From assembly GCA_947455015.1 (NCBI GenBank), contig CANGMY010000100.1:1-6002 (forward strand): 6,002 nt of DNA, given 5' to 3'. Below the pieces are notes generated by a model. The model was not told the DNA's origin, searched no databases, and worked only from the letters and a program-made list of their open reading frames with translations. This stretch comes from Microthrixaceae bacterium (GTDB lineage: Bacteria > Actinomycetota > Acidimicrobiia > Acidimicrobiales > Acidimicrobilacustridaceae). Made by a program: the position numbers and the translations under genes. Positions 1 through 5,043 of this stretch are shown here, piece after piece (position 1 is the stretch's first letter; each line of letters opens with the position of its first letter).

Positions 1-330
1 GGCGGAGCGGACTCCTTTCTGTCGAGGGTTCGCGACATCGCGGTTGAGGCCCACCAGCCATTTGGCTGGCAACTTGTTGGGGCCCTGAAAACCTCCCTGC
101 GACGCGACGACGAATGCATCGTCATCTGGGCAATTCCTGCGTGGCAGCAGTGGTCTGAAGTTGAAAAGGCCCGAGACTCTGACCCGCGTCTCGCAGCGTG
201 GCGTGACGTCCTTTGGGCGACGGACCACTACTCACGGTTCCTGATGTGCGATGCCCCTCTTGGACCGCTCAAGATCGGCCGGCAACCTGAGCGTTCAGAT
301 CGCAGTGTCGAGTGGAACGAACCGCAATGA
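1..330 (+). CDS. 3' part of a small NIPSNAP-like / dimeric alpha-beta-barrel-like protein (5' truncated by window edge)
   Basis: An open frame enters from the left edge in frame 1 and ends at TGA 328-330, giving the last 109 residues. The visible protein has a GWQLVGAL segment, then ECIVIWAIPAWQQWSEVEKA and an aromatic stretch with DHYSRFLMCDAPLGPL. A beta-strand with a Trp, a short loop, then a Trp-rich amphipathic helix is the look of NIPSNAP/EthD-type dimeric alpha-beta-barrel proteins, small proteins often found beside actinobacterial catabolic genes. The family call rests on pattern only, with no diagnostic catalytic residue. The last 25 or so residues (RQPERSDRSVEWNEPQ) look disordered. 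Its stop lies 37 bp before the dehydrogenase start on the same strand, so it is probably the upstream member of that operon. The reading frame is convincing; the function is not established. Confidence 0.72.
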   Translation, partial: GGADSFLSRVRDIAVEAHQPFGWQLVGALKTSLRRDDECIVIWAIPAWQQWSEVEKARDSDPRLAAWRDVLWATDHYSRFLMCDAPLGPLKIGRQPERSDRSVEWNEPQ

Positions 331-368
331 GCAATTTCTTTCATTTACCCGTGCTACGAGGCTCTTGA
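327..368 (+). CDS. possible 13-aa bridging mini-ORF between the NIPSNAP-like gene and the first dehydrogenase
   Basis: ATG 327-329 overlaps the upstream stop (ATGA, 327-330). The frame reads MSNFFHLPVLRGS and stops at TGA 366-368, which shares one base with the dehydrogenase ATG 368-370 (TGATG). Such overlaps allow ribosomes to pass from one frame to the next, so the mini-ORF could couple translation of its neighbours. No strong Shine-Dalgarno sequence precedes it, and the dehydrogenase has its own GAGG site within this frame. It may equally be chance. Confidence 0.2.
   Translation: MSNFFHLPVLRGS
358..361 (+). promoter_or_regulatory. ribosome binding site fixing the dehydrogenase alpha start
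   Basis: GAGG lies 6 nt before ATG 368. It supports that ATG over the earlier in-frame ATG at 251, which would place 39 extra, non-family residues inside the upstream gene. Confidence 0.6.
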
Positions 369-1555
369 TGCATTTACGTGATTCCGAAAGTGACGCCATT
401 TTCCGATCTGAAGTTCGCGAGTGGCTTCGCGGCGCGGTTGCATCAATGCCAACTCCGCCGTCACCAGACGATTGGCCCGGTCGACGGTCCTACGACGCCA
501 AATGGCAGCGAATGCTTTTCGACGCTGGTTATGCCGGCATCAACTGGCCAGCAGAGCACGGTGGGCGCGGAGCGACTCCCACAGAACATCTCATTTTCCT
601 TGAAGAATCGGCTGCAGCAAAGGCCCCCGATGTCGGCGTTGGGTTTGTCGGACAGATGCACGCCGGTCCCACGATCATCGCTGAAGGCACCGACGCGCAG
701 AAGTCTCATCACCTTCGCGGGATCCTCACCGGTGATCACGTTTGGTGTCAGGGATTCTCCGAACCTGGATCCGGCAGCGATCTTGCATCGCTTCGCACTC
801 GGGCCTTTCGCGATGGCGATGATTATGTCGTCAGCGGCCAGAAAATTTGGACCTCGCATGCGGTGGCTGCCGACTACTGCGAGATGCTCGTTCGCACCGA
901 CCCGAATGAGCTCAAGCACAAAGGCATCAGTTGGCTCATCATGCCGATGGATCTCCCTGGCATCGATGTCCGACCACTCGTCACGGTTCATGGTTCCACG
1001 GAGTTTGCAGAGTTGTTTCTCGACGAGGTCCGAGTTCCTGTCGCAAACCTTGTCGGCGACGAAAACGACGGATGGCGCGTTGCGAACGTCACGCTCAGTT
1101 TCGAACGTGGTACCGGTTTTGTTGGCGAACTCCTCGACACGACCAATGTCTTTCAAGAACTGATCCAATATTCCAAAGCATCCAGTCGAAATGGAAAGAC
1201 CATTTGGGATGACGACAGCATCCGCCGCGAGGTGGGCATCATCGGGGCCGACCTCGACGCCTTGTGGGCGTTCACGAAGCGAAATGTCTCACAAGGCGCC
1301 CGTGGCGGGATGGTGATGGGTTCAGGGTCGGGCTTCAAGGTTGCGTTTGCAACGACACAGCATCGTCTCGGGGATCTCGCGCTTCGAGTGCTCGATCGTG
1401 CATCGCTCTCGATGGATGATCTCGGTGGTGAGCCCACTGGCGAACTTGTGCACAGCAAGTTGCATGCATTCGCGATCTCATTGGGTGGAGGAACTACTCA
1501 GATTCAGCAGAACATCATTGCCGAGCGCGTGCTCGGACTACCAAGGGAGCGCTGA
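368..1555 (+). CDS. acyl-CoA dehydrogenase, alpha-type subunit (FadE26/FadE28-like class)
   Basis: Predicted 395-aa cytosolic flavoprotein that removes two hydrogens across the alpha-beta bond of an acyl-CoA, the first step of beta-oxidation. The N-terminal helical domain (about 1-120) includes GINWPAEHGGRG at 58-69. The middle beta-domain has WCQGFSEPGSGSDLA at 126-140 and KIWTSH at 159-164, the segments that hold the flavin ring. The C-terminal domain ends in GGGTTQIQQNIIAERVLGLPR (373-393). The Glu of the MCAD-type EGT motif is replaced by Gly374. E246 in LSFERG is the likely base, at the position used by isovaleryl-CoA dehydrogenase and reported for M. tuberculosis ChsE4. The usual R..F.......Q and Q..GG FAD motifs are missing here but present in the next gene, so the two probably form one heteromeric enzyme. 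ATG 368 is preferred because it has a GAGG site and gives the family's usual N-terminus (MHLRDSESDAIFRSEVREWL). Substrate unknown; a steroid- or terpenoid-like CoA ester is an inference from family. Confidence 0.93.
   Translation: MHLRDSESDAIFRSEVREWLRGAVASMPTPPSPDDWPGRRSYDAKWQRMLFDAGYAGINWPAEHGGRGATPTEHLIFLEESAAAKAPDVGVGFVGQMHAGPTIIAEGTDAQKSHHLRGILTGDHVWCQGFSEPGSGSDLASLRTRAFRDGDDYVVSGQKIWTSHAVAADYCEMLVRTDPNELKHKGISWLIMPMDLPGIDVRPLVTVHGSTEFAELFLDEVRVPVANLVGDENDGWRVANVTLSFERGTGFVGELLDTTNVFQELIQYSKASSRNGKTIWDDDSIRREVGIIGADLDALWAFTKRNVSQGARGGMVMGSGSGFKVAFATTQHRLGDLALRVLDRASLSMDDLGGEPTGELVHSKLHAFAISLGGGTTQIQQNIIAERVLGLPRER
1545..1549 (+). promoter_or_regulatory. ribosome binding site of dehydrogenase beta gene
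   Basis: GGGAG sits inside the last codons of the alpha gene, 8 nt before ATG 1558. With the 2-nt gap between stop and start, it indicates coupled translation of the two subunits. Confidence 0.6.
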
Positions 1556-1557
1556 GC

Positions 1558-2532
1558 ATGGACCTTCAGCCGACAGATGACCAGGCCGCACTCGTCGAAA
1601 TGATCACTGCCTTCGCCGCCGATCGGTTCTCGATCGAAACCGTTCGTTCGTTTGGAGAGCAAGGCGGTTTCGACAGATCGCGTTGGGCAGAACTCGCCGC
1701 CCTTGGCACATTCGGAATCTCGGTGCCCGAGGAACAAGGTGGCGTCGGGCTTCACTTCATTGATGCTGTCTTGGTTCACGAGGCGCTAGGCGCATCGCTC
1801 GTTCCCGGACCACTTGTCGCAGCAACCCTCGCTTCCGGCGTTATTGACGGCGTCATCGACGGGACAGTCGTTCCATGCATCATCAACGTCGGCAGCGAGG
1901 GTCCGCTTCTCGTCGAGAATTTCCGCTCATCTGATGTGCTTTTGATTATCGACGATCAAGGTGTCGGACTGGCACGTTGCGACGATGCAACCGGAGTCGA
2001 CATTGGTCACCCGACCGATCCCACAACGCCGGTCACGATTCTCGATTCACTACCCAAGACCGAGCGCATTGGCGACTCTGATCTCGCTCGCGCCTGGCGT
2101 CGGCGTGGATCGCTTTTGGCATCCGCTCAGCTCGCTGGAAACTCGGCAGGAAGCACGAAACTTGCAGTCGAGTACGCGAAAGAACGTGAACAATTCGGCC
2201 GACCAATCGGTTCCTTCCAAGGACTCAAGCACCTTTTGGCCGATTCCTGGATTCGCACCGAGATGGCTCGGTCGTCAGTGTGGGCAGCGGGAGTCACGAT
2301 CGATGAGCCAGAGGTTGGATCAATCGACCGCGCGATTGCGGGCGCCCGACTCACTTCCGCACGCGCAGCAACGGAAAATGCAAAGACGTGCGTTCAGGTG
2401 CACGGAGGTATGGGCTTCACCTGGGAGGTAGACGCCCACCTTTTCCTCAAACGGGCGTGGGTCCTTGAAACCCAGTTCGGTTCAATCGACGACGCCGCCG
2501 AAGATGTTGCTGATCTCTACGCCACTCGCTGA
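1558..2532 (+). CDS. acyl-CoA dehydrogenase, short beta-type subunit (FadE27/FadE29-like class)
   Basis: Predicted 324-aa partner of the preceding dehydrogenase, starting 2 nt after its stop. The N-terminal helical domain (1-90) has GTFGISVPEEQGGVGL at 50-65. The middle region (about 95-170) is short and lacks the WxT/S flavin segment, which explains why the protein is 50-70 residues shorter than a standard family member. The C-terminal domain is well kept: YAKEREQFGRPIGSFQ at 206-221 places R210, F213 and Q221 with the same spacing as MCAD R281, F284 and Q292, and QVHGGMGF at 280-287 matches the MCAD Q..GG motif. After KRAW the chain has no EGT..IQ segment and no evident catalytic Glu, so it is unlikely to act alone. 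Known alpha2-beta2 enzymes of actinobacterial sterol degradation share this division. The beta role is inferred from motif complementarity and adjacency. Confidence 0.92.
   Translation: MDLQPTDDQAALVEMITAFAADRFSIETVRSFGEQGGFDRSRWAELAALGTFGISVPEEQGGVGLHFIDAVLVHEALGASLVPGPLVAATLASGVIDGVIDGTVVPCIINVGSEGPLLVENFRSSDVLLIIDDQGVGLARCDDATGVDIGHPTDPTTPVTILDSLPKTERIGDSDLARAWRRRGSLLASAQLAGNSAGSTKLAVEYAKEREQFGRPIGSFQGLKHLLADSWIRTEMARSSVWAAGVTIDEPEVGSIDRAIAGARLTSARAATENAKTCVQVHGGMGFTWEVDAHLFLKRAWVLETQFGSIDDAAEDVADLYATR
1837..1860 (+). repeat. tandem 12-nt duplication in the beta-subunit middle region
   Basis: GGCGTTATTGAC (1837-1848) is followed directly by GGCGTCATCGAC (1849-1860), encoding GVID twice (residues 94-101). 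The two mismatches are both synonymous third-position changes. It lies at the start of the reduced middle domain. It may be an old slippage duplication or coincidence. Confidence 0.4.
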
Positions 2533-2590
2533 ACTTCAATTCCACACCTGCTCATTTCGAGTCGACAGACCTCATGGCTGTTGCAACTGG
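2533..2590. other. 58-bp convergent intergenic gap without a clear terminator
   Basis: The dehydrogenase beta gene and the minus-strand amidohydrolase end towards each other here. I find only short palindromes (GTCGAC, and GTTGCAAC at 2580-2587) and no GC-rich stem followed by a T run on either strand. Termination is therefore probably factor-dependent or extends into the opposing gene, with possible antisense read-through. Confidence 0.5.
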
Positions 2591-3781
2591 CTAGCGAGGA
2601 AGAACCTCAGACGGCAATGGATGCCGGAAAACCCGAGCAGCGTTCTCACAAAGGATTGCGCGCAATTCATCGGACGGCAGATCGCCGTACGTGTCGGCGA
2701 CGACCTGCTGTGTATCCGGCCATGTGCCGTCGCCATGCGGATAGTCGGTTTCAAACATGATGTTTTCAATACCGATGCGATGGCGAGTCACGATGGTCGA
2801 TGGATCGTCGATAGTGCAGAAGGAAAAGTTGCGCTTCAGGACATCGGCAGGACGCGTTTCCCAACCAAGGCCGTAGCCGCTTCGATCGACGATGTTGTCG
2901 AGCCGATCGAGCAACATTGCCACCCAACCGATTCCGCCCTCGGACATCGTGATCTTGAGGTTCGGGTATTTCAACGGATACCCGGACCACAACCATTCTG
3001 CGCAAGCCGCCAGTGACAACTGGCCAAACATCGTGGCGCCCAACTGAAGTGCAGGTGCGTCGGCTGGCGATGGGTAGCCACCAGAGGAACCGACGTGGAG
3101 GGCAATAACCGTGTCAGTTTCGGCACATGCTTGGACGATCGGGTCCCAGTATCCCGAGAACAATGAGGGGAAGCCAATGTTTTGTGGTCGCTCGGGAAGA
3201 GTGACAGCAACGAAACCGCGAGCAGCGTTGCGCCGAATCTCGGCAGCACCCTTTTCTGGATCAGCGAGAAAGGTAAGACCCAACGGGATGATGCGATCCG
3301 TTGCCGGCTGCCACCACTCTTCGTAGAGCCAGTCGTTCCAAGCCTGCGTTGTTGCGTAGCCAAGGTCAAGGTCGTCGATTTGCGCAAACACTCGGCCACA
3401 GAAGCCGGTGATCATCGAAGGAAAGTTCATCGATGCCCACACGCCGTTGAGGTCCATGTCTCGGACTCGTTCACTAATGTCCCAGCAGCCCTTCCGCATG
3501 TCGGAGAACTTGGTGGGCTCAAGATTCTTCATACTCTTCTGACGACCAGCAACTGCGTTCATGCCGACCTGAGTGAAACGTTGACCTTCGAATTCCCAAA
3601 CCTCGTGACCGTTCTCGTTGGTCACGACCTTCGGTGCTCGGCTCTGAAACTTCGACGACAACCGACCATCGAACATTCCGGGCGGCTCAACGAGATGATC
3701 GTCGACGGAAATAATGGTGTATCGAACCTCTGCAGGCTCCGGGTCAGGAAGCAGCATCGGATTGTCGACGAGATCAGTCAT
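2591..3781 (-). CDS. metal-dependent amidohydrolase-2 family protein (ACMSD-like TIM barrel)
   Basis: Predicted 396-aa cytosolic TIM-barrel enzyme. Members of this family hydrolyse or decarboxylate small carboxylated or cyclic compounds using a divalent metal. Visible metal-ligand candidates are D27 and H29 in SVDDHLVEPP after the first strand, H229 in ALHVGSSGG, and D346 in MFETDYPHGDGTWP; these match the D/HxH...H...D set of the family. E281 in SEGGIGW replaces the His found at that place in classical ACMSD. ATG at 3781-3779 is chosen because GGGGG lies 4 nt upstream and strand 1 follows normally; an extension to a TTG at 3871 would add 30 atypical residues and collide with the divergent gene. 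The gene is convergent with the dehydrogenases (58 bp) and divergent from the kinase (89 bp), so it is its own transcription unit. Proteins of this type often accompany actinobacterial aromatic, terpenoid or steroid catabolic genes. Hydrolase versus decarboxylase cannot be decided from sequence. Confidence 0.9.
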   Translation of the reverse strand: MTDLVDNPMLLPDPEPAEVRYTIISVDDHLVEPPGMFDGRLSSKFQSRAPKVVTNENGHEVWEFEGQRFTQVGMNAVAGRQKSMKNLEPTKFSDMRKGCWDISERVRDMDLNGVWASMNFPSMITGFCGRVFAQIDDLDLGYATTQAWNDWLYEEWWQPATDRIIPLGLTFLADPEKGAAEIRRNAARGFVAVTLPERPQNIGFPSLFSGYWDPIVQACAETDTVIALHVGSSGGYPSPADAPALQLGATMFGQLSLAACAEWLWSGYPLKYPNLKITMSEGGIGWVAMLLDRLDNIVDRSGYGLGWETRPADVLKRNFSFCTIDDPSTIVTRHRIGIENIMFETDYPHGDGTWPDTQQVVADTYGDLPSDELRAILCENAARVFRHPLPSEVLPR

Positions 3782-3842
3782 GAGTCCCCCAAAGTTTGAA
3801 CGTTTCAGAGTGTAGATGGACGACTTCGTGAACAGAGAGCCG

Positions 3843-3852
3843 CTGCTACCTT
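3843..3852 (+). promoter_or_regulatory. putative promoter -10 element of the kinase gene (CTGCTACCTT)
   Basis: TACCTT at 3847-3852 fits the actinobacterial TAnnnT -10 pattern. The predicted start of transcription is near 3859, leaving a leader of about 12 nt that is almost entirely the GGGGG ribosome binding site. A -35 is weak at best (TTCGTG at 3825-3830, 16-nt spacing). The same ten bases recur at 4973-4982. Confidence 0.45.
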
Positions 3853-3861
3853 CGACACCTA

Positions 3862-3866
3862 GGGGG
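3862..3866 (+). promoter_or_regulatory. ribosome binding site of the kinase gene
   Basis: GGGGG followed by AACA places the purine run 4 nt before ATG 3871 and supports that start. The divergent amidohydrolase has the same GGGGG at the same 4-nt spacing. Confidence 0.55.
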
Positions 3867-3870
3867 AACA

Positions 3871-4929
3871 ATGACCGAAGAACTGTTGGATACCGAGGCG
3901 CTCGGCAGCTGGATTGCTTCCAAGACCGGCTCAGCGGATCTGCTCATCGAGGTTGATGGTCGGCCTTCGGGCGGATTCTCGGCGGAGACGATCCTGCTCA
4001 CTGCCGTGTCGCCGTCGCGAGGCACACAACGTTTTGTCGCTCGACTCGAGACGCCCGAACCAGCCGTTTATCCGGCGCAATCTGATCTCTCCATGCCCGA
4101 AATCGAAATCCAATACCGGATCATGGAGAGCCTTTCCCGTGAGACATCACTCCCGATAGCTGGCCTCGTCGGATACGAAAGCGATCCGTCTGTACTCGGA
4201 ACTCCATTTTTCGTCATGAACCATGTCGACGGTGTCGTACCGATCGAGAGTCCGCCCTACAGCGTTGAAGGTTTTTTCACCCAACTGTCCGCTGCCGATC
4301 GCTTCGCCCTCATCGACAACGGCCTCAACCATCTCGCACAGCTTCACCGAATCGACGCGTCGACACTCGGACTCGAGTGGCTCACTCCTGCCGGTGTCAC
4401 TCCCGGGTCCAGACATCTCCTCGATCTTTGGCGATCGTTTGGCGAGACTGAACTCAATGGTCGTTCTCATCAACTCCTCGAAGCAGCTTGGAAAATCATC
4501 GAAGACGAACTTCCGACCGCTGAGACGGTTGGTTTGTGCTGGGGCGATCCGCGACCAGGAAACATCATTTGGCGCGACACCAGTCCGGCCTGTCTTACTG
4601 ACTTCGAGGCCGCCTGCATCGGCCCACCAGAATTCGATCTTGGATGGTGGCTGATGTTCGACCGCACCATGCATGAATTGGCAGGCGTCGAGCGACTTCC
4701 GGGCGACCCAACTCGAGACGAGCAGCGTTCGATGTATTTCGCTCATGCCGGACGGGACGCCGTCGATACATCTGCACATGAGCTCTTCGCAGCGGCCCGC
4801 TATTGCGTGATCGTGGTCCGGGTGATGAACCGACTCGACCAGCGTGGACTCCTCCCGGCCGACAGCATGGTTTGGAGAGACAACCCTGCTTCCGATTGCC
4901 TCAAGATGGTCCTCGACGAGCGTTCCTGA
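3871..4929 (+). CDS. APH-fold phosphotransferase, ACAD10/11-kinase-like (FadE36-neighbour type)
   Basis: Predicted 352-aa cytosolic kinase of the aminoglycoside phosphotransferase / protein-kinase-like fold. The N-lobe has a glycine-rich loop GGFSAET (34-40), a basic strand residue R58 in FVARLE, and E77 or E79 as possible salt-bridge partners. The hinge region is GTPFFVMNHVDG (110-121). HLAQLHRID (154-162) precedes the C-lobe. The catalytic loop is CWGDPRPGNIIW (223-234) with D226 and N231. The metal-binding segment is TDFEAACIGPPEFDLGWW (243-260) with D244, E246 and D256. Trp224 stands where classical APH proteins have His. This pattern is nearer the kinase domains of ACAD10/11 and bacterial LvaA-type proteins, which phosphorylate 4-hydroxyacyl-CoA, than antibiotic-resistance enzymes. 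A dehydrogenase pair 1.3 kb away fits a metabolic role, though the genes are not in one operon. True substrate unknown; drug resistance is unlikely. Confidence 0.88.
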   Translation: MTEELLDTEALGSWIASKTGSADLLIEVDGRPSGGFSAETILLTAVSPSRGTQRFVARLETPEPAVYPAQSDLSMPEIEIQYRIMESLSRETSLPIAGLVGYESDPSVLGTPFFVMNHVDGVVPIESPPYSVEGFFTQLSAADRFALIDNGLNHLAQLHRIDASTLGLEWLTPAGVTPGSRHLLDLWRSFGETELNGRSHQLLEAAWKIIEDELPTAETVGLCWGDPRPGNIIWRDTSPACLTDFEAACIGPPEFDLGWWLMFDRTMHELAGVERLPGDPTRDEQRSMYFAHAGRDAVDTSAHELFAAARYCVIVVRVMNRLDQRGLLPADSMVWRDNPASDCLKMVLDERS

Positions 4930-4936
4930 GGTGCTC

Positions 4937-4993
4937 ATGAGCCTTCGTCCGCCAAAATTTGCCGGGAACCCCCTGCTACCTTGCCCTAAGTGA
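4937..4993 (+). CDS. possible 18-aa mini-ORF downstream of the kinase
   Basis: ATG 4937 is preceded by GAGG at 4928-4931 (5-nt spacing), which overlaps the kinase stop. The frame reads MSLRPPKFAGNPLLPCPK and stops at TGA 4991-4993, overlapping the next GTG by the sequence GTGA. It spans the putative promoter at 4973-4982, so it could only be made from kinase read-through mRNA. No homologue is recognised, and chance is a real alternative. Confidence 0.2.
   Translation: MSLRPPKFAGNPLLPCPK
4973..4982 (+). promoter_or_regulatory. putative promoter -10 element upstream of the acyltransferase (CTGCTACCTT)
   Basis: TACCTT at 4977-4982 is a TAnnnT -10 candidate, within the same ten bases as upstream of the kinase. 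Transcription would start about 7 nt later, at 4989-4990, which is the GTG of the mini-ORF at 4990. No convincing -35 is seen at the expected distance. Confidence 0.45.
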
Positions 4994-5043
4994 GAACGCG
5001 TCCGATTCCTCGCGCCTTCGGAGACGACAGGGCGTTGCGATGA
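4990..5043 (+). CDS. possible leaderless 17-aa leader peptide before the acyltransferase
   Basis: GTG 4990 falls at the predicted transcription start of the promoter at 4977-4982. It encodes MRTRPIPRAFGDDRALR (five Arg) and stops at TGA 5041-5043, overlapping the acyltransferase ATG 5040 as ATGA. Leaderless GTG/ATG starts and short leader ORFs are common in actinobacteria, and the overlap would allow coupled translation. There is no run of one amino acid that would suggest a specific attenuation signal, except perhaps the Arg content. The evidence is positional only. Confidence 0.3.
   Translation: MRTRPIPRAFGDDRALR
5029..5032 (+). promoter_or_regulatory. ribosome binding site of the acyltransferase gene
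   Basis: AGGG lies 7 nt before ATG 5040. It supports this ATG, as no other in-frame start codon occurs between 4989 and 5040. Confidence 0.5.

Larger units (their letters stand above)
3782..3870. promoter_or_regulatory. divergent intergenic control region between amidohydrolase and kinase
   Basis: This 89-bp gap must hold the start signals of both genes. On the minus strand, TACACT (3809-3814) could be a -10 box about 28 nt before the amidohydrolase ATG; I see no good -35. GGGGG at 3786-3790 (minus-strand sense) is the amidohydrolase ribosome binding site. The kinase signals are listed separately. No clear inverted-repeat operator is visible. Confidence 0.5.

Noticed and set aside
251..367. 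Extended N-terminus of the first dehydrogenase from ATG 251
   Set aside because: It would overlap the upstream gene by 80 bp and add 39 residues not typical of the family. ATG 368 has a GAGG site at good spacing and gives the expected N-terminus.
378..1163. 261-codon plus-strand frame overlapping the first dehydrogenase
   Set aside because: It is an out-of-frame shadow with Ser/Arg-rich composition and no domain. The frame of the dehydrogenase is unambiguous.
461..1168. 235-codon minus-strand frame opposite the first dehydrogenase
   Set aside because: It is a shadow of the dehydrogenase gene, with no family motif and no convincing start signal.
2533..2590. Bidirectional intrinsic terminator between the convergent genes
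   Set aside because: Only short palindromes are present, with no GC-rich stem followed by a T run on either strand.
3182..3799. 205-codon plus-strand frame opposite the amidohydrolase
   Set aside because: It is antisense to a well-supported gene and its translation shows no domain.
3782..3871. Extended N-terminus of the amidohydrolase from a TTG at 3871
   Set aside because: The 30 extra residues would be encoded by the divergent promoter region. ATG 3781 has a GGGGG site and sits at the usual distance before the metal motif.
3871..4929. Aminoglycoside resistance gene
   Set aside because: The fold is that of the APH superfamily, but the WGD loop, the DLGWW segment and the catabolic surroundings point to a metabolic kinase.
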